Under the pieces are notes generated by a model, which saw nothing but the letters and a program-made list of their open reading frames with translations, had not been told where the DNA came from and ran no database searches. The position numbers were made by a program, and so were the translations under genes. A stretch of 64,000 bases of DNA from Burkholderiales bacterium (GTDB lineage Bacteria; Pseudomonadota; Gammaproteobacteria; Burkholderiales; Burkholderiaceae_C): the NCBI GenBank assembly GCA_016213325.1, contig JACRAY010000007.1:156678-220677 (forward strand), given 5' to 3'. Position 1 is the first letter of the stretch, and each line of letters opens with the position of its first letter. Positions 50,657 through 58,998 of the stretch are shown in pieces.

Positions 50657-51295
50657 ATGCCCTCGTCACGCCGCCAGATCCTGCTGGGCGCCCTGTCATC
50701 CGCCGCATTGGCCGCCTGCGGACGCAAGGCCCGGCTGCCGGCGCTGCCGGCCGGCGCCACCGTGCTGGCGCTGGGCGATTCCCTCACCTTCGGTACGGGT
50801 ACTTTGCCCGACAAGAGCTATCCGGCCGTGCTGGCGGCGATCACCGGCTGGAACGTAGTGAATGCGGGCGTGCCGGGCGACGTGTCCGCCCGTGCCCTGG
50901 CACGCCTGCCCGGGCTGCTGCAGGAACACTCGCCCAAGCTGGTGCTGGTCAGCATCGGCGGCAACGACTTCCTGCGCCGCATGCCCAGCGCCGAGACGCG
51001 TGCCAACATCCGCGCCATCTGCCAGCAAGCATCGGCCGCGGGCGCGCAGGTGGTGCTGATCGCCGTGCCCGAAGTGAGCGCCGTCGCCGCGGCCGTGCGG
51101 TCGCTGGGCGACCACGCGATATTCAAGGAGATCGCCGCGGACCTGAAGCTGCCGCTGCATCCGTCGGGCTGGGCTAAGGTGCTGAGCGACCCGGCCCTGA
51201 AGTCGGACACCATCCACGCCAACGCGCAGGGCTACGAGGCGTTCGCGCGCAAGCTCGCGGAAACGCTGCGCGAGCTCGGGCTGCTTGGTGGGTAG
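50657..51295 (+). CDS. GDSL-type arylesterase / lysophospholipase (TesA-like), lipoprotein
   Basis: 212-residue SGNH hydrolase. The signal (MPSSRRQILLGALSSAALAAC) carries twin arginines and a lipobox Cys21. Catalytic blocks: GDSLTFG (Ser near residue 42), GVPGD, GGND, and SDTIHANAQGY with the Asp-His pair. It hydrolyses thioesters, aryl esters or lysophospholipids in the periplasm. Convergent with the carbonic anhydrase-like gene. Confidence 0.9.
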   Translation: MPSSRRQILLGALSSAALAACGRKARLPALPAGATVLALGDSLTFGTGTLPDKSYPAVLAAITGWNVVNAGVPGDVSARALARLPGLLQEHSPKLVLVSIGGNDFLRRMPSAETRANIRAICQQASAAGAQVVLIAVPEVSAVAAAVRSLGDHAIFKEIAADLKLPLHPSGWAKVLSDPALKSDTIHANAQGYEAFARKLAETLRELGLLGG

Positions 51296-51355
51296 GCTGG
51301 GGTGGAGCCCCAGCGTTCGCAGCGCGCGCCTGGGCCGGGGTTGCACCCCAGCCTA
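51293..51355. repeat. double palindrome TAGGCTGGGGT ... ACCCCAGCCTA
   Basis: Outer 11-base complementary arms (51293-51303 and 51345-51355) enclose two smaller hairpins (GCTGGGG-N5-CCCCAGC at 51296-51314 and GGGG-TTGCA-CCCC). Between the convergent esterase and carbonic anhydrase genes; overlaps the esterase stop codon. Related to 35417-35435. Confidence 0.6.
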
Positions 51356-51356
51356 G

Positions 51357-51881
51357 TCAGTCCAGGCGCACGAGCTTCGTCGTGTACAGCACAGCCTTTT
51401 CTGCGTAGACGTCGGCAGCGTTCTCCAGCCCGGCGATGTCGGCCTCGCCCAGCTCGCGCACCAGCTTGCCGGGCACACCCACGATCAGGCTGCGTGGCGG
51501 GAACTGCTTGCCTTCGGTGACGAGGGCGCCGGCGCCGACGATGCTGTTCTCGCCGATGACGGCGCCGTTCATCACGGTGGCCTTCATGCCGATGAGCGTG
51601 CACCGGCCGATGGTGCAGCCGTGCAGCATGGCCTGGTGGCCCACCGTCACCCGGTCTTCGATGACGATGGGAAAGCCCGGGTCGGCATGCAGCACCGCGC
51701 CTTCCTGCACGCTGCTTTCGTTGCCGATGCGGATGGGCTCGTTGTCGGCGCGGATCACCGCGCCCGGCCAGATGCTGGCGCGCTCGCCGACCGTGACGGC
51801 GCCGATCAGCGTGGCTTCGTCCGCCACGAAAGCGGTGGCGGCAATGCGGGGTTCCCGGTCGGCAATTCGGTAGCGGGGCAT
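51357..51881 (-). CDS. Gamma-carbonic-anhydrase-family protein
   Basis: 174-residue left-handed beta-helix trimer protein with hexapeptide repeats. The three zinc-ligand histidines expected in gamma-class carbonic anhydrases are present (VLHADPG, VGHQAMLHGC). The ATG at 51881 is chosen from family length; an upstream frame is open but not conserved-looking. Could be an active anhydrase or an acyl/metal-binding relative (YrdA/CaiE type). Confidence 0.88.
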   Translation of the reverse strand: MPRYRIADREPRIAATAFVADEATLIGAVTVGERASIWPGAVIRADNEPIRIGNESSVQEGAVLHADPGFPIVIEDRVTVGHQAMLHGCTIGRCTLIGMKATVMNGAVIGENSIVGAGALVTEGKQFPPRSLIVGVPGKLVRELGEADIAGLENAADVYAEKAVLYTTKLVRLD

Positions 51882-52002
51882 GCAGGCAGTCCTTGGTAAC
51901 AGGGGCGAAGATACCGCATCGCTGCCCGACGCCACGCATTCACGCATACCATGTCGTCGTTGTCCGACACGACCGGTACATGCGCCGCGCCAAAGTCGCT
52001 GC

Positions 52003-53964
52003 ATGAAGCAGCCATTCACCGTCGACGACCTCTACCTGCACCGCAAGATCACGGAGATCCACTGCACCGAGGGGCCGCCGACGGCGGCCTGCACCGTGCG
52101 GTCGGTCGACCGTGGGAACGACGGCTACATCTCGCGCCTCTGGGCCTTTCCGCTCGACGGTGGCCCGGCGGTCCCGCTGACCCACGGCCCCGGCGAGGAC
52201 CAGTCGCCCCAGTGGTCGCCCCGGCAGGACCAGCTGGCCTTCGTCTCGGACCGCGGCGGCACGGCCCAGGTCTACCTGATGCCGTGCGGCGGTGGCGAGG
52301 CACGCCAGTGCGGCACCTTCCCCGGCGCAGTGAACAACCTGAAGTGGATGCCGGATGGCGAGTCGCTCGTGGTCGCAGCCGCCGTGCCCGTCGACCCGGA
52401 CTGGCGTGGCGGGCGCAGCGATGGGCGCACGCCGAAGGAGCGCACGCCCGGCTCGCCCGAGGTCGCGTGGCGGCTCCCGTACAAGACAGACGGCTCGGGC
52501 TACATGCTGGCGCGCGAGGTTCACCTCTTCCGGCTCGACGCAGCGAGCGGCAAGACCACCCAGCTCACCGACGGCGCCTTCGACGTCATGGACTTCGACA
52601 TCTCGCCCGACGGCAAGCACATCGCCTACGTGCGCACGCGCGAAGGCCGCTTTGCGCATCGCACCGACCTGTGGCGCTGCAACGCCGAGGGCACGCACCC
52701 GGTGCAGCTCACCAGCGGCCTCGCGATGGTGATGGGGCCGGTGTGGTCGCCCTCGGGCAACAGCATCGCTTTCTCGGGCGCCGTGCAGGAGGGCGATGCG
52801 CAGGCCAACCTGTGGCTCGTGGACTTCGCCGGCCACCTGCGGCGGCTGGGCACGCCGTCGCTCTGCGTCTGCGACCCGGAAACCCTGTACTGGGAGCCCG
52901 ATGGGCGCAGCGTGCTGTTTGCGCAGGCGCACCGCGGCCGGCACCGCATCGTGCGGCTGCCGGTGGCGGCCACCGAACCCAGCGTGCTCGTGAGCGGCGA
53001 CCGGCAGTTCGGCGCGTTCTGCCCGGCGGGCGCACGCATGGCGTTCAGTGCCGAACATCCCGCGCGGCCCAGCGAACTCTACGCCTGCGACAGTGTGGAC
53101 GGCCGCAACGAGCAGCAGCTGAGCGACCTGAATGCGTGGTGGAGCGACCGCACGCCTGTCCAGGCCGAGGCCCGCCAGTTCCACGTGCCCGACGGCCAGG
53201 GCGGCACCGAGGTGATCGAAGGCTGGCTGCTCAAGGCCGAAGAGCGCCACTGGCCCCTGCCGCTGCTGGACGACGTGCACGGCGGCCCGGCAAGCTACGC
53301 GCTGCTCGACTTCGACACCAACGTGTACTGGCAAGTGCTGTGTTCGCGCGGATGGGCCGTGCTGGTACTCAACGCGGTGGGCTCGGCCAGCTACGGGCGC
53401 GAGTTCTGCGACCGGTTGCTGGGACGCTGGGGCGTGCTCGACTGGCCGCAACACCAGGCCGCGATCGAACAGCTGCGCAAGGACGGCGCCTGCGACGACC
53501 GCGTGGCGATCTGCGGCAAGTCGTACGGCGGCTACCTCAGCGCCTGGGCCATCGGCCACAGCGACTTGTTCCGTGCGGCCGTGGTGATGGCGCCGGTTGG
53601 GAACATCGAGGCGCACTACGGCACCTCCGACGGCGGCTACTACGCCGACCCGCTCTACATGGGCTCCCAGGGCTGCTTCGACCGCAAGCTTGCCCTGCAA
53701 CTGTCGCCGCTGCGCGCGATCGAGAAGGCGGTGACGCCGACGATCTTCCTGCAGGGCAAGGAGGACGAGCGCTGCCCCAAGTGCCAGACCGAGGAGCTGT
53801 TCGTGAGCATGATGTGTGCCGGCGATACGCCGGCCGAGCTGGTGCTCTACCCGGATGAGGGGCACACGTTCCTGGGCGAGGGCAAGCCTTCAGTACGCGC
53901 CGATGCTGCCGCGCGCATCGTGGACTGGCTCGAGAAGCACGTGAGGCAGCCCGTGAAGCGCTGA
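52003..53964 (+). CDS. S9-family (acylaminoacyl/prolyl-oligopeptidase-like) peptidase
   Basis: 653-residue serine peptidase. Residues about 1-390 form a TolB-like beta-propeller (repeats such as WSPRQDQLAFVSD and ISPDGKHIAYV); residues 400-653 form an alpha/beta-hydrolase with nucleophile GKSYGGY, and Asp (GKEDERC) and His (DEGHTF) near the end. No signal peptide, so cytoplasmic. Degrades small peptides. Confidence 0.9.
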   Translation: MKQPFTVDDLYLHRKITEIHCTEGPPTAACTVRSVDRGNDGYISRLWAFPLDGGPAVPLTHGPGEDQSPQWSPRQDQLAFVSDRGGTAQVYLMPCGGGEARQCGTFPGAVNNLKWMPDGESLVVAAAVPVDPDWRGGRSDGRTPKERTPGSPEVAWRLPYKTDGSGYMLAREVHLFRLDAASGKTTQLTDGAFDVMDFDISPDGKHIAYVRTREGRFAHRTDLWRCNAEGTHPVQLTSGLAMVMGPVWSPSGNSIAFSGAVQEGDAQANLWLVDFAGHLRRLGTPSLCVCDPETLYWEPDGRSVLFAQAHRGRHRIVRLPVAATEPSVLVSGDRQFGAFCPAGARMAFSAEHPARPSELYACDSVDGRNEQQLSDLNAWWSDRTPVQAEARQFHVPDGQGGTEVIEGWLLKAEERHWPLPLLDDVHGGPASYALLDFDTNVYWQVLCSRGWAVLVLNAVGSASYGREFCDRLLGRWGVLDWPQHQAAIEQLRKDGACDDRVAICGKSYGGYLSAWAIGHSDLFRAAVVMAPVGNIEAHYGTSDGGYYADPLYMGSQGCFDRKLALQLSPLRAIEKAVTPTIFLQGKEDERCPKCQTEELFVSMMCAGDTPAELVLYPDEGHTFLGEGKPSVRADAAARIVDWLEKHVRQPVKR

Positions 53965-53971
53965 AAGGGAA

Positions 53972-53994
53972 AAGGGCCGCGTAGGGCGGCCCTT
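53972..53994 (-). terminator. terminator AAGGGCCGC-N5-GCGGCCCTT
   Basis: Perfect nine-base stem with a five-base loop; on the minus strand it is followed by TTCCCTTTC, so it best terminates the small Q-rich gene, and it may also stop transcripts from the convergent peptidase gene. Confidence 0.65.
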
Positions 53995-54015
53995 GCGGCG
54001 ACAAGCGCGGCGCGC

Positions 54016-54195
54016 TTACTTGCGCTGCTGCTCCTGCTGGCGCTGCTGCTCCTGCTGGTTGCCCTGGTTGCCCTGGTTGCCTTGGCTACCCTGGTTGCCC
54101 TGGCCGCTTTGGCTGCCCTGGCCGCCCTGCTGGTCCTGCTGGCGCTGCTGGCCCTGGTCCTGGTTGGGGTTCTGGTTCTGCTGGTTCTGTGCCAT
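54016..54195 (-). CDS. 59-residue Q/N/G-rich low-complexity protein
   Basis: Short gene reading MAQNQQNQNPNQDQGQQRQQ and continuing with GNQGSQGNQG-type and QQEQQRQQEQQRK segments to TAA. Nearly all residues are Gln, Asn, Gly, Ser, Arg, Asp or Glu. A strong AAGGAG lies ten bases upstream of the ATG and a good terminator follows, supporting a real gene. No fold is expected; composition is prion-like or hydrogel-like. It sits next to hemerythrin and catalase genes, suggesting a stress or desiccation role (inference). Confidence 0.7.
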   Translation of the reverse strand: MAQNQQNQNPNQDQGQQRQQDQQGGQGSQSGQGNQGSQGNQGNQGNQQEQQRQQEQQRK

Positions 54196-54293
54196 CTTTG
54201 AAAACTCCTTGATGTGGTCGTAGCCTCACTGGCCACGTATTGAAATTACCTGCTGCAGTGTCCATGTGGCGTCGGACGGGGCCGACACCTGCG

Positions 54294-54809
54294 TCAGACG
54301 CTGGCGGACTGCAGGGCTTGCTGCCTCTCTTCGAGGTCGCGGCGCAGCGCCATCAGGTCGAGCCTCGAAGCGCGGGCCTTCGGGAACAGCGTGTCGCGCT
54401 CTTCCTTTACGTGGTGCTCGACCTGGCCCGCCAGCTCGGCGACGAGCACATCCATTTCGTCGCCCGGTCCGGGCAGCGCACGGATGGCGTCCACCTGCTG
54501 CTTGACCTCCGCGTGTTCCGCGTGGGCCTCACCCAGCGCATCGCCTGCATCTGCCAGCGCGCCGCGCAGCGCGGGATAGAAGACCTCTTCCTCCACCTGC
54601 GCGTGCACGGTCAGCTCGTCACAGATCTTCATCGCCAGGGTCTCGCGGGTGGCGCCCGTGTCGTCGCGCGACCCCGTCGCGAGCCTCGCATACTCGACGA
54701 AGAGATGCTTCACGGCGATGTGGTCCGCATCGAGCAGGTCGCAGGCATCCGGTTGGGAATGGGCGGGCACGGCGTGTTCTCCGAGTTCGTGGGCGGGAAA
54801 GTCGTTCAT
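54294..54809 (-). CDS. Hemerythrin-domain protein
   Basis: 171-residue four-helix protein with hemerythrin-type metal ligands: DADHIAVKHLF (His near 30 and 35), HAQVEEEVFYPAL (His, Glu near 69-73), HAEHAEV and HHVKEERDTLFP. Binds a di-iron site and may sense or scavenge oxygen or nitric oxide. Overlaps the katE stop by four bases, so it is co-translated with the catalase. Confidence 0.88.
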   Translation of the reverse strand: MNDFPAHELGEHAVPAHSQPDACDLLDADHIAVKHLFVEYARLATGSRDDTGATRETLAMKICDELTVHAQVEEEVFYPALRGALADAGDALGEAHAEHAEVKQQVDAIRALPGPGDEMDVLVAELAGQVEHHVKEERDTLFPKARASRLDLMALRRDLEERQQALQSASV

Positions 54810-57214
54810 AGCAGGGGCGGGTCCATTTCACGGCCGAAGTGGCGATGGCGGCGCATGCCCTCGACGAAGGCCTGCAGCGCGGTGTCTATGTCCGGGGCGG
54901 CGGCGAAGATGAGGCCGCTGCCGCCCTGCGTGTGGCTCTTTTCCATGCTGGCCGGCAAGCCGGCCTGCGCGAAGAGCCGGCTCGACGAGCCGATGGACAG
55001 GATGGTCTTGCAGTGGCGGAACTGGTCGCGCAGGAACTCCATGGTGTGGCCGTCCTGCGCGAGCGCTGCCACGGCTTCGTCGCCATCGGCGACGATGAGC
55101 GCATCGAACAGGAAGTTGGGTTCGTTCTCCATGGACGCATCCGCGTCGAGCGCGTCGCCGTCCGCCGCCGGGATCGGGCCGATGCGCGGCCCCACGAGGC
55201 GGGCCACCGCCCCTTCGTCCTCCAGCACCTTCTGCGCGGCCAGCACCGGCGCGCTGTCCACGCCGGGCGCCACCAGGATGGCGACCTTTCGGCCCTTGAT
55301 CGAGCCGTCGCCCGGCCGCGCCATCAGCGACAGCGCGGGCGATCGCTGGACTTCCGGCGGTGCCGGGTCGGCCAGCGCGAGCGGCAGCGGCTCGGGCAAC
55401 GGGTCCATGCCGAGGCCGTGCGCGACTTCCTTCGCGAGCTTCTCCGATGCGTTGCGCAGCATGGCGACGGTGCGTTCGCGGATGGCGGGCACGGTCACCT
55501 TCGACAGCTCGAAGCGGAACGCATTGGCGATGTGGCACTGTTCGACCGGCGTCTGGCTCTCGAAGAACAGCCGCGCCTGCGTGTAGTGGTCGGCAAACTT
55601 CTCCGGCTTGGCCCGCACCTTGCCCTGCTCTTCCTCAGCCTGGATGCGCGCGGGAACCGACACGAAGCCCTGCACGGCGCCGGCCTGGAAGGGGCAGCCG
55701 CCCGCCAGTGAATTCGGCTCGTAGGACACGCGGCCGCGGGGCAGGGCCTGCCGGTGGAAGCCGTCGCGCTGGTTGTTGTGCACCTGCGCCACCGGCGCGT
55801 TGATCGGGATCTCATGGAAGTTGGGACCGCCCAGCCGCGTGATCTGCGTGTCGACGTACGAGTGGATGCGCCCAGCCAGCAGCGGGTCGTTGGAGAAGTC
55901 GATGCCGGGGATGATGTGGGCCGCGCAGAAGGCCACCTGCTCCGTCTCGGCGAAGAAGTTGTCCGGGTTGCGGTTGAGCACCATGCGCCCCACCGGGCGG
56001 ATCGGCACCAGGTCTTCGGGCACGATCTTGGTGGGGTCGAGGACGTCGAAGCTGAAGCCTTCGGCCTCTTCCTCGGTGAACACCTGCACGCCCAGCTCGT
56101 ACTCGGGGAAGGCGCCGGCCTCGATGCGCTCCCAAAGGTCACGGCGGTGGTAGTCCGGGTCGGCGCCCGAGATCTTCACCGCTTCGTCCCACAGCAGCGA
56201 ATGCGTGCCGGCCATCGGGCTCCAGTGGAACTTGACGAACACCGAGTCGCCGGCCTCGTTGACCATGCGGAAGGTGTGCACGCCGAAGCCCTGCATGGTG
56301 GCGTAGCTGCGCGGGATGGCGCGGTCGCTCATCAGCCACATGAGCATGTGCGTCGACTCGGGCATGAGCGACACGAAGTCCCAGAAGGTGTCGTGCGCGC
56401 TCGCGGCCTGCGGCATCTGGTGGTGCGGCTCGGGCTTGACCGCGTGCACGAGGTCCGGGAACTTCATGGCGTCCTGGATGAAGAACACCGGCATGTTGTT
56501 GCCCACCAGGTCCCAGTTGCCCTCGTCGGTGTAGAACTTCACCGCGAAGCCGCGCACGTCGCGTGCAGTGTCCTTCGAGCCGCGCTCGCCCTGCACGGTG
56601 GAGAATCGCACGAACACCGGTGTCACCTTGCCGGCCGCCTGGAAGGGCGCGGCCTTGGTGATGTCGGTGAGGGGCTCGTAGCACTCGAAGAAGCCGTGCG
56701 CGGCCGAACCGCGCGCGTGCACGATGCGCTCGGGGATGCGCTCGTGGTCGAAGTGCGTGATCTTCTCGCGCAGGATGAAGTCTTCCAGCAACGCCGGGCC
56801 GCGCACCCCGTACTTCAGCGAGTTCTGGTTGTCGGCGATGCGCACGCCCTGGTTGGTGGTCAGCGCGCGGCCGCTCGAGTCGACGCGCACGCGGTCGAGC
56901 GGCGCGTTGGTGGCGTTCTCGCCTTCCGGCGCGACGGTGCCGGTCTTGCCGGAACCTTGCGCCTCCGACAGCGTGCTGGCGGTCGGCAGGCGCGAGGGCG
57001 GCTCGGAACTCGCGCCTTGCGGCGGCGCCAGTCCATTGGCGAAGCCGTGCTCGGACGCCTTGGCCGGATTCCACGGCATCGACGCCGCCAGCTGCTGGGT
57101 CTCTTCGAACTTGCGCGACGGCAGGTCGGAACTGTCGGCCACGCGGGCCTTGCCGGGGCCGCTGTCGGTGTTGCGCGCGGCCGATTTCGAGGCGGGCTTC
57201 CTGGGTTTGGACAT
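54806..57214 (-). CDS. katE: Large-subunit catalase, HPII type
   Basis: 802-residue heme catalase converting hydrogen peroxide to water and oxygen. The N-terminal 110 residues are low-complexity; the catalase core (about 110-620) has distal His166 (VHARGSAAHG), Asn in NNMPVFF and proximal Tyr in SYVDTQITRLG. The C-terminal flavodoxin/DJ-1-like domain (about 645-802, KVAILVAPGVDS) is characteristic of HPII/KatE. Followed by the coupled hemerythrin gene. Confidence 0.94.
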   Translation of the reverse strand: MSKPRKPASKSAARNTDSGPGKARVADSSDLPSRKFEETQQLAASMPWNPAKASEHGFANGLAPPQGASSEPPSRLPTASTLSEAQGSGKTGTVAPEGENATNAPLDRVRVDSSGRALTTNQGVRIADNQNSLKYGVRGPALLEDFILREKITHFDHERIPERIVHARGSAAHGFFECYEPLTDITKAAPFQAAGKVTPVFVRFSTVQGERGSKDTARDVRGFAVKFYTDEGNWDLVGNNMPVFFIQDAMKFPDLVHAVKPEPHHQMPQAASAHDTFWDFVSLMPESTHMLMWLMSDRAIPRSYATMQGFGVHTFRMVNEAGDSVFVKFHWSPMAGTHSLLWDEAVKISGADPDYHRRDLWERIEAGAFPEYELGVQVFTEEEAEGFSFDVLDPTKIVPEDLVPIRPVGRMVLNRNPDNFFAETEQVAFCAAHIIPGIDFSNDPLLAGRIHSYVDTQITRLGGPNFHEIPINAPVAQVHNNQRDGFHRQALPRGRVSYEPNSLAGGCPFQAGAVQGFVSVPARIQAEEEQGKVRAKPEKFADHYTQARLFFESQTPVEQCHIANAFRFELSKVTVPAIRERTVAMLRNASEKLAKEVAHGLGMDPLPEPLPLALADPAPPEVQRSPALSLMARPGDGSIKGRKVAILVAPGVDSAPVLAAQKVLEDEGAVARLVGPRIGPIPAADGDALDADASMENEPNFLFDALIVADGDEAVAALAQDGHTMEFLRDQFRHCKTILSIGSSSRLFAQAGLPASMEKSHTQGGSGLIFAAAPDIDTALQAFVEGMRRHRHFGREMDPPLL

Positions 57215-57324
57215 GGAACTTCGGCTCCTTGCTGGAGGCGAAACGGTAAGAGGGGCTGTGTAGCGGTCCTGTAGGACTGCGCCGCCACCTGCCGCGTCAT
57301 CAATACGTTCCTACACTGGTCCCT

Positions 57325-58032
57325 GTGCCCATCGTCATTTCAGAATCGGAAGGCCTGCGCCTGATGCAGTTCGGCACGCCCTGGTGCCAGGGCGCGATGC
57401 GCCTGAACGCGCCGGACCGGCTGGAGCTGGAGTACGCGGTGCGCATGTCGGCGTGGCTGCTGTTGCGCGAGCCGGCCGGGCACCTGGTGACGCTGGGGCT
57501 GGGAGCGGCGTCGCTCACCAAGTTCGCGTACCGCGTGCTGGGCATGGAGACGACGGCCGTGGAGATCGATGAAGAAGTCATAGATGCGTGCCGCCGGCAC
57601 TTCCTGCTGCCGCCCGACGGCGATGGCCTGCAGGTGGTGCACGCCGATGCGGCCGGGTTCATGGCGCGCGCCCACGGCTTCGACGTGATCCAGGTCGACG
57701 CCTACGACGCCCTGGTCGAGAAGCCCGCGCTGGACACCGCGCCGTTCTATGCCGACTGCCGCAGGGCGCTGAGCGAAGGCGGCACGGTGTGCGTGAACCT
57801 GGTCGGCCGCGCGCTCGACGTGCGCGCCAGCGTCGCTCGCATCCGCGATGGGTTGCAGCCGAGAGCCGTCTGGCAGTTCCCGCCGACCGAAGCGGGCAAC
57901 GTGGTCGTCATCGCGCACTGCGGCGCTGTCCCCGATGAGGCTGTGCTGGCCGGGCGAGCCAGCGATATCGAGTGGCACTGGGACCTGCCCGCGCGCGAGT
58001 GGCTGGCTATGGTGCGGCGCTCGCCGGGCTGA
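57325..58032 (+). CDS. Spermidine-synthase-like methyltransferase-fold protein
   Basis: 235 residues with an SAM-dependent Rossmann core: VTLGLGAASLTKF (54-66), TTAVEIDEEVIDACRRHF (75-92), then the FDVIQVDAYD acidic motif near 120. It resembles short spermidine-synthase-like proteins (SpeE superfamily) but lacks clear putrescine pocket motifs, so the reaction is unknown. GTG start at 57325. Confidence 0.78.
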   Translation: MPIVISESEGLRLMQFGTPWCQGAMRLNAPDRLELEYAVRMSAWLLLREPAGHLVTLGLGAASLTKFAYRVLGMETTAVEIDEEVIDACRRHFLLPPDGDGLQVVHADAAGFMARAHGFDVIQVDAYDALVEKPALDTAPFYADCRRALSEGGTVCVNLVGRALDVRASVARIRDGLQPRAVWQFPPTEAGNVVVIAHCGAVPDEAVLAGRASDIEWHWDLPAREWLAMVRRSPG

Positions 58033-58038
58033 GGGCGA

Positions 58039-58425
58039 TCAGGCGCGCGTGTTGAACGCCACCGCGGCCTTGACCAGCGCCTTGAAAGCCTTCTCGTCCA
58101 CCTGCACGCCTTCGGCGATGTCGATCGCGCGGCGCGTGTTGCCGTCCAGGCTGGAGTTGAACAGGCCCGCCGGGTCATCGATCGATGCGCCTTTGGCGAA
58201 GGTGAGCTTCACGGCCTTCTTGTAGGCCTCGCCGGTGCAGACGATCCCGCCGTGCGACCACACCGGCACGTTCCACTTCCACTCTTCCACCACTTTCGGG
58301 TCGGCCTGCCGGATGAGCTTGCGCATGCGCGCCAGCGCCTCGCCGCGCCAGTCGCCCAGCTCGAGGATGCGCCGGTCGATGAGTGCGGAGGGATCTTCTT
58401 GTGCTGACACAGCTGTCTTCTTCAT
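58039..58425 (-). CDS. DUF1801-domain protein
   Basis: 128-residue small protein of the YdhG/DUF1801 group with the segment EEWKWNVPVWSHGG and KKAVKLTFAKGASI. These proteins have a cone-shaped fold of unknown function and are often found in stress or toxin-like contexts without proof. Convergent with the methyltransferase-like gene. Confidence 0.85.
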   Translation of the reverse strand: MKKTAVSAQEDPSALIDRRILELGDWRGEALARMRKLIRQADPKVVEEWKWNVPVWSHGGIVCTGEAYKKAVKLTFAKGASIDDPAGLFNSSLDGNTRRAIDIAEGVQVDEKAFKALVKAAVAFNTRA

Positions 58426-58449
58426 GGGCGCGCATCGTACTGCGGGCGG

Positions 58450-58923
58450 CTAAGGGATGTACAGCTTGGTGGAGTGCTTCACTTCCTCCATCACCGCATA
58501 CGTCCTCGTCTCGCGCACGCCCGGTAGCTGCCACAGCACCTTGCCGGCGAAGTCGCGATACGCATCCATGTCGGCCACGCGCGTCTTGACCAGGTAGTCG
58601 AAGCCACCCGCCACCATGTGGCACTCGAGGATCTCGGGGTGCACTTGCACCGCGGCGCGGAACTCGTCGAACACGTTGGGCGTGGTGCGGTCCAGGTGCA
58701 CCTCGACGAACACCAGCATGCCGGCGCCCAGCAGCTTGGGGTTGAGCCGCGCCTCGTAGCCCTGGATGTAGCCGTCGCGCGTGAGCCGCTGCACGCGCGC
58801 CAGCACGGCGGTGGGCGACAGGGCCACGGCTTCCGCGAGCTTCAGGTTGGAAATGCGGCCGTCGTCCTGCAGCTGCTGCAGGATGCGCCGGTCGGTGCGG
58901 TCGAGCTCCTCAAGACTGGGCAT
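58450..58923 (-). CDS. Lrp/AsnC-family regulator, divergent from putA
   Basis: 157 residues with N-terminal HTH (LDRTDRRILQQLQDDGRI, NLKLAEAVALSPTAVLARV) and RAM domain. Adjacent and divergent to putA, as is the proline-responsive activator PutR in many proteobacteria. As this PutA lacks its own DNA-binding domain, this regulator is the likely proline sensor (inference). Confidence 0.9.
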   Translation of the reverse strand: MPSLEELDRTDRRILQQLQDDGRISNLKLAEAVALSPTAVLARVQRLTRDGYIQGYEARLNPKLLGAGMLVFVEVHLDRTTPNVFDEFRAAVQVHPEILECHMVAGGFDYLVKTRVADMDAYRDFAGKVLWQLPGVRETRTYAVMEEVKHSTKLYIP

Positions 58924-58998
58924 GGCAGTAGCGAATGATTCGGCAGGCGGAAGGGATTTCGAAACAATATCCTATCGGGAAACCGGATCATTGCGGAT
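58924..58998. promoter_or_regulatory. divergent lrp-putA promoter region
   Basis: 75-base spacer with TTTCGAAA (58958-58965) and a partial ATCCTATCGGG / AACCGGATCA symmetrical element, the expected place for Lrp-type binding. No consensus is strong enough to define an operator. Confidence 0.35.
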
